Positions 1 to 9,103 of a stretch of 64,000 nt of DNA are shown one piece after another (position 1 is the stretch's first letter; each line of letters opens with the position of its first letter). The stretch is from Paenibacillus sp. LHD-117 (GTDB taxonomy: Bacteria > Bacillota > Bacilli > Paenibacillales > Paenibacillaceae), in assembly GCF_030929555.1 (NCBI RefSeq), contig NZ_JAVFVT010000015.1, forward strand, positions 81,861 to 145,860, written 5' to 3'. A model generated the notes under the pieces. That model was not told the origin of the DNA. It was given only the letters and a program-made list of their open reading frames with translations, and ran no database searches. The position numbers and the translations under genes are program-made.

Positions 1-1
1 A

Positions 2-502
2 GGGATTCTCAATCAAATGATTGTCAGTACAGGCGGCGATCCCGTTAACTGGTACATGGAACCGGCATACTGGCCGTACTTCCTGATTCTGCTGAACATC
101 TGGAAAAGCTTGGGTTATGGCATGGTCATTTATCTGGCAACGATCACAAGCCTTGACAGCACCTACTATGAAGCAGCCGTTATCGATGGCGCTTCCATTT
201 GGCAGCAGACGAGATTTATTACGTTGCCAATGCTCAAACTCGTCATCGTCATGCTGTTCATTTTGGCGGTCGGACGTATATTCTACACCGATTTCGGTCT
301 CTTCTTTCAGGTCACGCGAGATTCCAATTCTCTGTTCAACGTGTCTACCACCATCGATGTCATGGTATACAAGCAACTCAAATCCGCTACCTTGGGGATG
401 GCAGCCTCTGCCGCATTCGTGCAGTCCGTTCTGGGCTGCGCAACGATTCTGGTCGCTAACTGGATCGTCCGCAAAGTCGATCGCGATAGCGCGATGATGT
501 AA
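2..502 (+). CDS. Sugar ABC transporter permease, LplB-type (5' end outside window)
   Basis: C-terminal part of an inner-membrane permease of the carbohydrate ABC importer family (binding-protein-dependent transport, MalF/LplB-like). The frame is open to the window edge, so the first visible ATG at 17 is internal. The EAA loop that contacts the ATPase is visible around residues 50-75 (EAAVIDGASIWQQTRFITLP), with hydrophobic segments on both sides. It ends 12 bases before the next permease, whose Shine-Dalgarno overlaps the stop region, so the two are co-transcribed and probably form a heterodimeric channel. The substrate cannot be read from the sequence; LplB/YtcP-type systems usually carry oligosaccharides. 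No ATPase gene is in the locus, which is normal for this class, where a shared MsmX-type ATPase serves several importers. Confidence 0.9.
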   Translation, partial: GILNQMIVSTGGDPVNWYMEPAYWPYFLILLNIWKSLGYGMVIYLATITSLDSTYYEAAVIDGASIWQQTRFITLPMLKLVIVMLFILAVGRIFYTDFGLFFQVTRDSNSLFNVSTTIDVMVYKQLKSATLGMAASAAFVQSVLGCATILVANWIVRKVDRDSAMM

Positions 503-514
503 GGAGGTATAACC

Positions 515-1444
515 TTGTCAACGAGAACGACTTACGAAACAGGCCTTGAGAAATTTAACCGTACGAGCAAAGCCGTAGACATCCTCTTTAACCTGAACTT
601 TATCGTCTTGGCGCTGCTCTGCGTCATACCCGTCATTGTAGTTCTATCCATTTCGTTCTCTAGCGAGAATTCCATACGCGAGTCCGGATACCATTTGTTG
701 CCGATTGCATTGTCAGGAGAGGCCTACGCCTTTGTCGTCAAGCAAGGAACGATGATTCTGCGGGCGCTCGGCGTATCCGCTCTTGTTACCATAGTCGGTA
801 CCGTGATCGGCGTATTGCTGACCACCTCCATGGGTTATGTGCTTTCTCGCCCATCCTACAAGCTGAATGGCTTTCTGACTTGGGTCGTATTTATCCCCAT
901 GATATTTAATGGCGGTCTGGTATCCAGCTACTTCATCAACACGAATCTATTAGGGTTAAAAGACAGCGTCTGGGCACTTATTCTGCCGCTGGCCGTCTCG
1001 TCGTTCAACGTGATCATATGCAAAACGTTCTTTAAAAGCACGATTCCCGATGGGCTGATTGAATCTGCTGAAATAGACGGCGCGAGCCAGCAGCGAATCT
1101 TTTTTTCCATCATCCTGCCGATATCCTTGCCGGTCATTGCTACCATTGGACTGTTCCTCTGCTTCTCTTATTGGAATGACTGGTTCCAATCGATGCTTTA
1201 TATCAACAACCAGAACCTCTATTCTCTGCAGGCACTGCTAAATAGCTTGATGAGCAATGTGGATGCGCTTGCCAAAAATGCCGCAAGCATGGGCGTCAGC
1301 TATGCCGTGCTTGTCGCAACGATGCCGAAGGAATCGGCCCGTATGGCCGTAGCCATTATCATCGTTCTGCCTGTAGCCTTCGCTTACCCGTTCTTCCAGA
1401 AATATTTTATTTCCGGACTAACGATCGGCGCTGTCAAAGGGTGA
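515..1444 (+). CDS. Sugar ABC transporter permease, LplC/YtcP-type
   Basis: Second permease (309 aa) of the carbohydrate importer, the MalG/LplC-like partner. Six hydrophobic segments are visible, and the EAA loop lies near residues 185-205 (ESAEIDGASQQRIFFSIILP). The start is a TTG at 515 preceded by AAGGAGG at 501-507, which overlaps the end of the upstream gene and makes the choice clear. The C terminus (GLTIGAVKG) is the usual ending of this family. Downstream, an 81-base gap with a short palindrome separates it from the binding-protein gene. It should form the translocation pore with the preceding gene product in the cytoplasmic membrane. Confidence 0.93.
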   Translation: MSTRTTYETGLEKFNRTSKAVDILFNLNFIVLALLCVIPVIVVLSISFSSENSIRESGYHLLPIALSGEAYAFVVKQGTMILRALGVSALVTIVGTVIGVLLTTSMGYVLSRPSYKLNGFLTWVVFIPMIFNGGLVSSYFINTNLLGLKDSVWALILPLAVSSFNVIICKTFFKSTIPDGLIESAEIDGASQQRIFFSIILPISLPVIATIGLFLCFSYWNDWFQSMLYINNQNLYSLQALLNSLMSNVDALAKNAASMGVSYAVLVATMPKESARMAVAIIIVLPVAFAYPFFQKYFISGLTIGAVKG

Positions 1445-1457
1445 TAACCGAAATAAG

Positions 1458-1471
1458 CCAAGCTAGCTTGG
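1458..1471 (+). other. 14-bp palindrome between permease and binding-protein genes
   Basis: CCAAGCT/AGCTTGG is a perfect palindrome in the 81-base gap. It could form a small hairpin or be a regulator site. It has no U-tract, so it is not a normal terminator. Function is not known. Confidence 0.3.
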
Positions 1472-1525
1472 TTTATATAGATCACTGTACAACGGTTACG
1501 GTGATACAACTTCAATAAGGGGGAA

Positions 1526-3028
1526 ATGAAATTGAAGAAGTCTTGGAAGCTCGTCTCTGCGCTTTGTATTCTCACGCTGCTGGTGACTGCCTTGGCAGCC
1601 TGCTCCGGCTCGAACTCTCCTTCCGCAACAAACGAACCGCAGACAGCTACGGACGCGCCGAAGGAAACCGAAGCGCCTAGCAAGGAAGTTCCGACATTGG
1701 TCTGGTGGCTCATTGGCGGCCAAGTCCCTAACAACTTCGACAAAGCCGTCGAAGCCATGAATGCGTACACGGCCGAGAAAATCGGCGTGAAAATCGACAT
1801 CAAGGTAGCCAGCTGGGGCGAATGGGATACCAAAATAAACACGATCGTGAATACGGGCGAACCATTCGACATTATGTTCACAAACAGCGGTAAATACAGC
1901 AAGCAGGTGGCTATGGGTGCTTTTGCCGATATTACGGATCTGGTTCAAAGCGAAACGCCCGACTTATACAAATTGATTCCCGAAAAGGTATGGGATGGCA
2001 CGAAAATCGGCGGCAAATATTATTCCGTTCCGACCTATAAGGATTCTTCGTTAACGCAATATTGGGTGTACGATGATCAATACGTGCAAAAGTACAATAT
2101 CGATATCAACAACATCAAAACGCTTCAGGACCTTGATGGGCCTCTTCGCAGCATAAAGGCCGGCGAGGGCAAGAGCTTCTACCCGTTGCCAATGACGCAA
2201 GGCGAAGGCTTGAACGGTTTCTTTAACAATTATGACGATTTAACGCTGGGCTTCGCTCCAATCGGCGTAAGAACGGATGATGGATCGCGCACGGTCGTCT
2301 CCGTTCTCGAGCAGCCTGACATTATGGCCAATCTGAAGCTCCTTCATCAATGGTATCAAGATGGCATTATCAACCCTGATGCTCCGACTAAAACAGAGAA
2401 CGACAAAGGTAGACCATTCTTTGCCGCCCAGGCATTCCCGGGTGCAGAAGTAAGCTGGCAAATCAATGATGCTGTAGAAAAGTATGATATGGTTCAGCAC
2501 TTCGGACCTATTTATACAACGAGCACGATCCAAGGCTCCCTGAACGCGATTTCCGCGAATTCGAAATACAAGAAGGAAGCCTTGAAGTACTTAGAATTGG
2601 TCAATACGGATCCAAAGCTGCGCAATATGCTGGCATTCGGGGAGCTGGGCGTAGACTACAACAACGTCGATGGCGAAAAGGTAATCGAGCGTATTTCCGA
2701 TACTTGGCCGCTGGCTGCTTACTCCCAAGGTACATTCTTTAATCTAGCTGTTACCAAAGGCGCTCCCGTGGATCAATGGGATCAAGTTAAAAAGCTGAAC
2801 GATGCAGCGACATCTTCCACTGTTCTAGGGTTCGCGCTGGACATCGCCAATCTTCAGACCGAAGTGGCGAATTGCCAAGCGGTATGGGATAAATACAAAT
2901 ACGAACTCATTACGGGCGCTTCCGATCCGGAGAAAATGATTCCGAAGATTACCGATGAATTGAAAGCAGCAGGCATGGACACGATCATGCAAGCTGCTCA
3001 AGAGCAAATTAACAACTACTTCAACTAA
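1526..3028 (+). CDS. Extracellular sugar-binding lipoprotein (family 1, LplA-type)
   Basis: Solute-binding lipoprotein of 500 aa. The N terminus has basic residues, a hydrophobic stretch and a lipobox ending LAAC with Cys at about residue 26, followed by a Ser/Thr/Glu/Pro-rich tether, so it is lipid-anchored outside the membrane. The mature part has the layout of the large LplA/YtcQ binding proteins (WWLIGGQVPNNFD near the start, then PFDIMFTN). AAGGGGG lies just upstream of the ATG at 1526; a TTG two codons on would have better spacing. It follows the two permeases and delivers the sugar ligand to them. A terminator hairpin follows at 3038. A second protein of the same type is encoded at 5694 on the other side of the kinase/regulator pair. 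Confidence 0.93.
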   Translation: MKLKKSWKLVSALCILTLLVTALAACSGSNSPSATNEPQTATDAPKETEAPSKEVPTLVWWLIGGQVPNNFDKAVEAMNAYTAEKIGVKIDIKVASWGEWDTKINTIVNTGEPFDIMFTNSGKYSKQVAMGAFADITDLVQSETPDLYKLIPEKVWDGTKIGGKYYSVPTYKDSSLTQYWVYDDQYVQKYNIDINNIKTLQDLDGPLRSIKAGEGKSFYPLPMTQGEGLNGFFNNYDDLTLGFAPIGVRTDDGSRTVVSVLEQPDIMANLKLLHQWYQDGIINPDAPTKTENDKGRPFFAAQAFPGAEVSWQINDAVEKYDMVQHFGPIYTTSTIQGSLNAISANSKYKKEALKYLELVNTDPKLRNMLAFGELGVDYNNVDGEKVIERISDTWPLAAYSQGTFFNLAVTKGAPVDQWDQVKKLNDAATSSTVLGFALDIANLQTEVANCQAVWDKYKYELITGASDPEKMIPKITDELKAAGMDTIMQAAQEQINNYFN

Positions 3029-3037
3029 GAGAATAAG

Positions 3038-3080
3038 ATAAGCATCCCTTATTGAGACACTCCATATGGGATGCTTATTT
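3038..3080 (+). terminator. Rho-independent-type terminator after binding protein
   Basis: TAAGCATCCC (3039-3048) pairs perfectly with GGGATGCTTA (3068-3077) and is followed by TTTCTG. It lies 10 bases past the stop codon, so it probably reduces read-through from the transport genes into the sensor kinase gene. Confidence 0.75.
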
Positions 3081-3164
3081 CTGTCCTATGAAGCTTTGCT
3101 TAATCATGTTAAAGTAGTGTGATAAATACTTACTATCGATGAGCTGCTGCAATTGAGGTGTCCT

Positions 3165-4928
3165 ATGAGCTCTTTTCTGCAAATCAAAATTTATCGTTAC
3201 AAGTTTATTGCCTATGTCGTCTTCGTCGTGATCATTGGTCTTGCGCTTGGCATTCTGACCTGTGCAATGCTGCTGAATCAATGGATTGGCGATGCCCGTT
3301 TAGAGGCTGCCAATGCTTTCGCGGGCGTAGAGAATGAGCTCCAGTATGATGCAGACCGAATCGAGGCCTACATGCAGCGCATTTACTCCAATCATAGTCT
3401 GATGGACGATGCTCGCAGCTTTTTAAGCAGCAGTGCCGAAGGATACTTAACCAATAGTCTGCAAAACAGCCAATTCTCGCAGCCTCTGGTATCCTTCCCG
3501 GAGGATATTAAAACCTACCTATACAGCTGGGCGCAAGGCGGGATCACGCAGGTTAGTCTGCATACAAACAACTATGGCAATGTCGTACGCTTTAGCGATA
3601 ACGGAATTGCAAGCTTCAAGTTCGGTCTTCCAAATACAGACGAAGCGTTCCACGATACCATTCTAAAGGGATTCGTCTACCGCAAGAAGCTATCGGATCT
3701 AGCACTGGGCTCTAAAGAATTAGGGGAGCTTCGCTTTTTGGTCAGCAGCGATCAAATCTTTAAGTCCATACCAAATTATCGATTGGGAAAGGCTGCCGCA
3801 GTCAGCCCTTCCGATGAGATCTACCTGATCGGCAACGAACAGGACCAAGACTTGAAGGAATTATCCCGTCTAGCCGCGGCGAATGGACGCGGTCATGGTT
3901 ATATTTCGAAGGGATTATTTGAGCATATCTTTTTTATCACCTTTCCGTCCACCAAGTTCAATTTCAAATTCGTTAGCATCGTTGATTTATCCATGCTCAT
4001 TCGACAGCATGCCAACATGCTGATTACCATCTTCCTGATCGTCATCACGACCATGATTAGCGTACTGCTGCTCATTGTGTACAATTTGCGGGATGATTCC
4101 CGGTTCCTGCACCGCATCATCCAATCGATCGGACGCGTGAAAACGGCCAACTTCACGCCCAATCGCCCAGCCCGTTATCGTCGCAACGAATACGGCATGA
4201 TCGCAAGGGAATTAGACGATATGATTCAACAATTGGATAAGCATATCCGCAACGAATATTTGCTAAAGCTCAAACAGCAAGAAACCGAAATGAAAGCGCT
4301 TCAGAATCAAATCAACCCTCATTTTCTCTATAATACGTTAGAGGTTATCCGCTCTACCGCCCTTGTTAATCAGGACAGGGACACCGCCGATGCCATTGCT
4401 ACGCTAGGAGCGCTCTATCGTGAAATTGTCAAAAAGGAAAATATTATTACGATTGCAAGCGAGCTCGAATTACTGCTGAAATACTTAGAAATTATGGAAT
4501 TTAAATATCCGGAACGTTTTTTCTATCAAGTCAATGTAGAGCCGGCATTACTCTCGATCCCTACCGTGAAATTCTGGATGCAGCCTTTGGCTGAAAACTT
4601 TTTCGTCCATGGCTTTAACGCCAGCAATGAGTTTAACTTATATGTCGTTAACGGCTGGGAAGCTGAAGAACATTATGTATTGGAATTCGTGGATAATGGG
4701 CGCGGCATTCATACGGACCGTTTGCAAACGGTACGAAGCACGCTTTCGAGCCAAGACGATCCTTCATCCGGGAGTATCGGTTTACGCAACGTATATACAA
4801 GGCTTCACTTCTTTTATGGCAAAAGCTTTTCTATCGAAATTGAGAATAACGAGGAAGCTGGCGTTAAAATTTCCGTGCGGATTTCAAAAGAGGTGATCGA
4901 ACATGTACAAACTGCTGATAATCGATGA
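3165..4928 (+). CDS. Sensor histidine kinase, YesM/HPK7-type
   Basis: Membrane sensor kinase of about 587 aa. One N-terminal membrane helix, an extracellular sensing region of about 250 residues and a second helix near residues 285-310 are followed by a HAMP-like linker. The phosphoacceptor block reads NQINPHFLYNTLE (His_kinase family), and an HATPase_c domain with FVDNGRGI and GSIGLRNV closes the protein. The ATG at 3165 is preceded by TGAGGTG; a TTG at 3153 is in frame but lies before that site. The gene overlaps the response regulator by 26 bases, so the pair is translationally coupled. By analogy with YesM/YesN pairs it should sense the sugar, perhaps through the binding proteins, and control the flanking transport genes. 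Confidence 0.92.
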   Translation: MSSFLQIKIYRYKFIAYVVFVVIIGLALGILTCAMLLNQWIGDARLEAANAFAGVENELQYDADRIEAYMQRIYSNHSLMDDARSFLSSSAEGYLTNSLQNSQFSQPLVSFPEDIKTYLYSWAQGGITQVSLHTNNYGNVVRFSDNGIASFKFGLPNTDEAFHDTILKGFVYRKKLSDLALGSKELGELRFLVSSDQIFKSIPNYRLGKAAAVSPSDEIYLIGNEQDQDLKELSRLAAANGRGHGYISKGLFEHIFFITFPSTKFNFKFVSIVDLSMLIRQHANMLITIFLIVITTMISVLLLIVYNLRDDSRFLHRIIQSIGRVKTANFTPNRPARYRRNEYGMIARELDDMIQQLDKHIRNEYLLKLKQQETEMKALQNQINPHFLYNTLEVIRSTALVNQDRDTADAIATLGALYREIVKKENIITIASELELLLKYLEIMEFKYPERFFYQVNVEPALLSIPTVKFWMQPLAENFFVHGFNASNEFNLYVVNGWEAEEHYVLEFVDNGRGIHTDRLQTVRSTLSSQDDPSSGSIGLRNVYTRLHFFYGKSFSIEIENNEEAGVKISVRISKEVIEHVQTADNR

Positions 4929-5664
4929 CGAACCTCAGATTTTGGAGGGAATGAAGCGAATTCTGGACTGGAAACAATATGGTTTTAGTCGCATCGATAC
5001 TTGCGAATCTACGGAGGCGGCCATGTCCAAGGTTGTGGATCTGCAGCCGGATGTCGCTATTTTCGACGTGTGCATTGGCCAAAATCTTGGTTATGAAACG
5101 ATCTTCAGACTCAATGAACTCCACATCCCTACCAAATATGTGATCATGAGCGGTTATAGTGAATTCAAATATGCCCAAGAAGCCATTCGTTGCGGTGTCA
5201 AAGACTATTTGCTCAAGCCTATAGATCGTACGAAGCTGCAGCAAGTGATTGAGAAAATAATTGTTGAAGATCTTAATGGTACGATAGGACATATAAGCTG
5301 CGAGAGCTTGAACAAGGATCCTGTACTAGGCGTGAGCTATGACAGCTTATCCAAGCTGGTCAACCGCATTCTGCTGATGATCAAGACGGAGTATGCTCAG
5401 AATATTACCTTAAAATCAGTCGCGGAGCGCTTCCAGATGAACAGTACTTACCTTGGACAATTATTTCTCAAAGAATCCGAAATGAAGTTTTCAGAATATC
5501 TCATGGCTTACCGAATGCTCCTCGCACAAGAACGAATTCAATCGACGGATGAGAAGATCTCTTCAATCGCGCTTTCCGTCGGCTATAACAATCTCAATTA
5601 TTTCTATACGCACTTTCATAGCTTTTTCGGAAAATCTCCCTCTGATCTGCGGGGAAAAGGTTAA
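4903..5664 (+). CDS. Response regulator with AraC-type DNA-binding domain, YesN-type
   Basis: Cytoplasmic response regulator of 253 aa. The receiver domain starts at residue 1 (LLIIDDEP acidic pocket) with the phosphoacceptor Asp in AIFDVCIG near residue 54 and the conserved Lys in YLLKPIDR near 104. Two AraC helix-turn-helix motifs fill residues 150-250 (SVGYNNLNYFYTHFHSFFGKSP). It is shorter than most YesN proteins (often 350-540 aa) because the middle linker is almost missing. It is coupled to the upstream kinase and followed after 29 bases by another binding protein. The expected role is phosphorylation-dependent activation of the sugar transport promoter. Confidence 0.92.
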   Translation: MYKLLIIDDEPQILEGMKRILDWKQYGFSRIDTCESTEAAMSKVVDLQPDVAIFDVCIGQNLGYETIFRLNELHIPTKYVIMSGYSEFKYAQEAIRCGVKDYLLKPIDRTKLQQVIEKIIVEDLNGTIGHISCESLNKDPVLGVSYDSLSKLVNRILLMIKTEYAQNITLKSVAERFQMNSTYLGQLFLKESEMKFSEYLMAYRMLLAQERIQSTDEKISSIALSVGYNNLNYFYTHFHSFFGKSPSDLRGKG

Positions 5665-5693
5665 CTGCGAGCTTGGCAGAAAGGAGGATATCG

Positions 5694-7229
5694 ATGCTAT
5701 CGCGCTCTAGATATAGATGTATCTTCATGACAATCAGTATTATACTGCTGCTCACAGCGTGTACGACCGGTTGCTCCCGGCAGCCTAGCAGAAACAACGA
5801 CGATAAGTATGATGGCGACACTGTAAATCTGATTTATTACACGATTGGAGAGCCCGACAAGGATCTGAAGCTCGTCAACGATAAAATCAATGAAATCATG
5901 GCTCGTAAAATTGGCGTGACGATCACTTATATCAAGATTGGATGGCAGGAATATGAAGACCGGCTGAACACGCTAATATCCGCGGGTACTCCTTTCGACA
6001 TTGCTTTTGCACCCAACTATGCAACCGCCGCTATGCGCGGCGCATGGCTGAGACTTGACGATTATCTTGCTAGTCTGGGCAAGGATTTGTACGACACCAT
6101 TGACCCCATCTTTTGGCAAGGGGTGCAAATGAATGACGGAGGCATCTATGGCGTGCCAACCAATAAAGAGCTGGCCGTCCGCGATCATTGGATGTACCCC
6201 GCTTCCATCGTGGAAAAGTACGATATCGACATCGCGAAGTACAATACGCTGGAATCGCTTGAACCTTTGCTCCGGATGATTCAGCAAAATGAGCCTGCCT
6301 ACATGCCCATGGAACTAGATCGGGGTTCACAAAATTTCTTCGCTCTCTATGGCTACGAATATGTCGTGAATCATAAAGTTCCCTTGATGGTGAAATCGCT
6401 GGATCCTGATGCCAAGGTCGTCAATATCTTCGAAACAAAGGAAGCACGGCAGGTATTGGACACCTTGCGGCGTTATTATAAGGAGGGCTTCATTAACAAA
6501 GACGCGGCCCTCCGGGAGCCTGGCGGACTTAAGCGCGGGGATAAAGTGTTCTGGAAGTCCTCCGGCGGCGGACCGCTCTCGGAGAAGGCTTGGAGCAAGG
6601 ATCGCGGGTACAAGGTTGTATCGAATCCCGTAACCCCTAGCGTCGTCACTACGGAATCGGTTCGTGGAGGCATCATGGCCGTCAATGCCAATACCAAGCA
6701 TCCCGTTGAAAGCATCAAGTTTCTCAATCTGCTTAATACCGACCCTGAAATACGAAACTTATTCAATTACGGGATTGAAGGGGTGCATTACCGGCTGAAT
6801 GAACAAGGGCAAGCGATCCCAATTCCCGGTAAAGACAGCCACGGCAACCCGATCCCGGATGCAGCGGCAAGCTATGCAGGAGTCCAATATACACAGGGCA
6901 ACTGGTTTATCCTGAGAACCATGGGCGGCGATAACCCGGACCCTCTCGATAAATGGGAGCTATTTCGCGAGTACAACGCCGAAGCCGTCAAGTCCGCCGT
7001 GCTCGGCTTTACTCCCGATCTATCCAAGCTGACCGCCCAAATCGAAAACATTGAGATGGTTTGGAAAAAATATTATCCAAGCCTCATGACCGGTACCGTC
7101 GATGTTGACTCGATCCTCCCCAAGTATAATGAGGAGCTAAAGCAAGCAGGCATTGAAGAGGTAAGGAACGAAGTACAGAAGCAGCTAGATGCTCGGCGTA
7201 ACGAGGCAAGTGCCGTAACGGCTCGTTAA
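5694..7229 (+). CDS. Second extracellular sugar-binding lipoprotein
   Basis: Binding lipoprotein of about 511 aa. Its ATG at 5694 has AAGGAGG at 5681-5687; an upstream in-frame TTG at 5673 lies before this site and is less likely. A hydrophobic stretch ends in the lipobox LLTAC, and a second Cys follows at CTTGC. The mature region resembles that encoded at 1526 in order and motifs (VNLIYYTIGEPDKDL, PFDIAFAPNY, GVHYRLNEQG), so both are LplA-type paralogues. It lies downstream of the kinase/regulator and could be an alternative receptor for the permeases or a ligand sensor for the kinase. It faces the next operon tail to tail with 27 bases between them. Confidence 0.9.
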   Translation: MLSRSRYRCIFMTISIILLLTACTTGCSRQPSRNNDDKYDGDTVNLIYYTIGEPDKDLKLVNDKINEIMARKIGVTITYIKIGWQEYEDRLNTLISAGTPFDIAFAPNYATAAMRGAWLRLDDYLASLGKDLYDTIDPIFWQGVQMNDGGIYGVPTNKELAVRDHWMYPASIVEKYDIDIAKYNTLESLEPLLRMIQQNEPAYMPMELDRGSQNFFALYGYEYVVNHKVPLMVKSLDPDAKVVNIFETKEARQVLDTLRRYYKEGFINKDAALREPGGLKRGDKVFWKSSGGGPLSEKAWSKDRGYKVVSNPVTPSVVTTESVRGGIMAVNANTKHPVESIKFLNLLNTDPEIRNLFNYGIEGVHYRLNEQGQAIPIPGKDSHGNPIPDAAASYAGVQYTQGNWFILRTMGGDNPDPLDKWELFREYNAEAVKSAVLGFTPDLSKLTAQIENIEMVWKKYYPSLMTGTVDVDSILPKYNEELKQAGIEEVRNEVQKQLDARRNEASAVTAR

Positions 7230-7256
7230 CTAGCGGCATCCACGATTGGACGCCTA

Positions 7257-8018
7257 TTAAGCTGCTTTCCGTTTGTATGCGCGCACCGCGAATAGATAAG
7301 CGACGATTAGTATCCCTACGCACCACGCAAGCGCGACCCAGATCTCATTGCCTACCGGTTGACTTGACAATAGCGTACGGATGGTTTCTACGATAGAGGT
7401 CACCGGCTGGTTTTCGGCAAAGGCGCGTACGACTGACGGCATCGTTTCGGTCGGCACAAAGGCCGAACTGATAAACGGCAGGAAGATAAGCGGATAAGAA
7501 AACACGCTAGCGCCTTCCACCGATTTCGCGGACAGTCCGGCAATCGCCGCGACCCAAGTCAAAGCCAGTGTAAACAGCATGAGTATGCCGGCTACTGCAA
7601 GCCAAGACAGTACCCCCGCCGACGAGCGAAAGCCCATAATGAGCGCTACTAGAATGATGACGACAACCGATATGGCGTTGGATACCACCGAGGTCAGCAC
7701 ATGTCCCCACAGCACGGCGGAACGCGAAATCGGCATGGAGTGGAACCGCTCAATGATGCCCCGTTGCTTATCCAAAAACAGGCGGTAAGCCGTATAGGAT
7801 ATGCCACTTGCAATCGCAATCAGCAGGATACCGGGCAACAGGTAGTTCACATAGTTATCCATACCGCTTTCGATTGCGCCGCCAAACACATAGACGAACA
7901 GCAGCATCATTGCAATCGGAGTGATGCAAACCGTGAAGATGGTGTCCATGCTTCGCAAAATATGGCGCATGGAACGTCCAAGCATCACGCTCATGTCGCT
8001 GAAAAAATGCTGATTCAT
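7257..8018 (-). CDS. ABC-2 type exporter permease, DrrB-like
   Basis: Integral membrane subunit of 253 aa with six hydrophobic segments, of the ABC2_membrane/daunorubicin-resistance (DrrB) family. The conserved block near residues 85-100 (RGIIERFHSMPISRSAVLWG) is typical. Its ATG lies two bases after the stop of the ATPase gene, with AAAGGAGG inside the ATPase 3' end, so translation is coupled. It is the last gene of the padR operon. Expected role: ATP-driven export of a hydrophobic compound (drug, antibiotic or lipid) from the membrane. The substrate is unknown. Confidence 0.92.
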   Translation of the reverse strand: MNQHFFSDMSVMLGRSMRHILRSMDTIFTVCITPIAMMLLFVYVFGGAIESGMDNYVNYLLPGILLIAIASGISYTAYRLFLDKQRGIIERFHSMPISRSAVLWGHVLTSVVSNAISVVVIILVALIMGFRSSAGVLSWLAVAGILMLFTLALTWVAAIAGLSAKSVEGASVFSYPLIFLPFISSAFVPTETMPSVVRAFAENQPVTSIVETIRTLLSSQPVGNEIWVALAWCVGILIVAYLFAVRAYKRKAA

Positions 8019-8020
8019 TG

Positions 8021-8779
8021 TTACTTTGCCTCCTTTTTACCAATGATTGCGAGGAATATCTCCTCCAATGAAGGTTGTTTTTCCACGTACTCCGTCTTTA
8101 CGGGCGGGAACAGCTTTTTCAGTTCCTCGAGCGTACCGCCCGCAATGATTTTACCTTCATGCAAGATCGCGATTCGATCGGCAAGTTGTTCAGCCTCATC
8201 CAAATACTGAGTGGTCATAAATACCGTTGTGCCGCCGCCGGCAAGCTCCTTCACAATCTTCCAAGCCTCGATGCGTGCCTCGGGGTCAAGGCCCGTGGTC
8301 GGCTCGTCGAGGAAAATGAGCTGCGGTTTTCCGATCAGGCTCATGGCAATGTCGAGCCTGCGGCGCATGCCGCCCGAATACGTGGACGCCTTGCGGTCGG
8401 CGGCGTCGTTCAAATCGAAGCGGTTTAGCAAGTCATCCGCGACCTTGCGCGGATTTTTAAGGTGCCGCAGCTTTGCGATCATGATCAAATTTTCGCGCCC
8501 GATCAATATCTCGTCCACGGCGGCGAATTGCCCGGTCAGACTGATCGCTTGCCGCACATGCTCGGGTTTGGACGCGACGTCAAATCCGTATACCGTGGCA
8601 GTTCCTCCGTCCTGATTGAGCAGCGTGGCGAGGATTCTGACAATCGTCGTCTTGCCAGCGCCGTTGGAGCCAAGCAGGGCGAAAATTTCGCCTCGCTTCA
8701 CTTCAAAATCGACGCCCTTTAGCACTTCCGTGCCATTGAAAGACTTTCGCAGACCTTTTACTTCAATTGCTTTTTCCAT
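8021..8779 (-). CDS. ABC exporter ATPase, DrrA-like
   Basis: Cytoplasmic ATPase with Walker A GSNGAGKTT, signature YSGGMRRRLDIA, Walker B LIFLDEPTTGLD and the H-loop region MTTQYLDEAEQ, the hallmark sequence of DrrA-type daunorubicin-resistance ATPases. The ATG at 8779 is preferred: GGGGAG sits just before it, while an in-frame TTG at 8794 lies inside the SD region. This start overlaps the end of the DUF1048 gene by 17 bases. It drives the membrane subunit encoded immediately downstream. Confidence in family is high; the exported compound is unknown. Confidence 0.93.
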   Translation of the reverse strand: MEKAIEVKGLRKSFNGTEVLKGVDFEVKRGEIFALLGSNGAGKTTIVRILATLLNQDGGTATVYGFDVASKPEHVRQAISLTGQFAAVDEILIGRENLIMIAKLRHLKNPRKVADDLLNRFDLNDAADRKASTYSGGMRRRLDIAMSLIGKPQLIFLDEPTTGLDPEARIEAWKIVKELAGGGTTVFMTTQYLDEAEQLADRIAILHEGKIIAGGTLEELKKLFPPVKTEYVEKQPSLEEIFLAIIGKKEAK

Positions 8780-9092
8780 CCCGATCTCCCCCAACGGATT
8801 CTTGATAGATGTCAGCGTACGTTTTTGAATCTTTGATCAAATCGTCGCAGAAAGCCGCTACGTCACGGCCCGTCACTTCGAGCACGCCTTTCCCCAAGGC
8901 CGCGCCCTCTTCAAAAAGATCGACGATTCCCGAGAGAAGCCCCGTCCCGTCGGTTAGCTCGACAGGGCCGACCTTGAAGAGATATTTTTGAAGCTCTTTA
9001 TAAACGATCTGATAATCTTTCGGGAGCGCTTTGACGCGCGCCACATGCGCTCGCCACTCTCTTTTGCCTTCGATGAGATCTCGGATACTCAT
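8763..9092 (-). CDS. DUF1048 family protein (second copy)
   Basis: Small cytoplasmic protein of 109 aa of the DUF1048 family (helical; often encoded between PadR regulators and DrrAB-type exporters). The sequence starts MSIRDLIEGKREWRAHVARV, with the shared pattern LPKDYQIVYKELQKYLF seen also in the neighbouring copy (LPADYQAAWGEINANLW). The two copies are therefore tandem paralogues. GAGGGA stands 5-10 bases before the ATG. It overlaps the ATPase start by 17 bases. Function is not known; position suggests a helper or sensor role for the exporter or for PadR. Confidence 0.85.
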   Translation of the reverse strand: MSIRDLIEGKREWRAHVARVKALPKDYQIVYKELQKYLFKVGPVELTDGTGLLSGIVDLFEEGAALGKGVLEVTGRDVAAFCDDLIKDSKTYADIYQESVGGDRDGKSN

Positions 9093-9103
9093 TTTGTTCC
9101 CTC

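Noticed and set aside
3153..3164. TTG 3153 as the start of the sensor kinase
   Set aside because: It lies before the ribosome site, which is spaced for the ATG at 3165.
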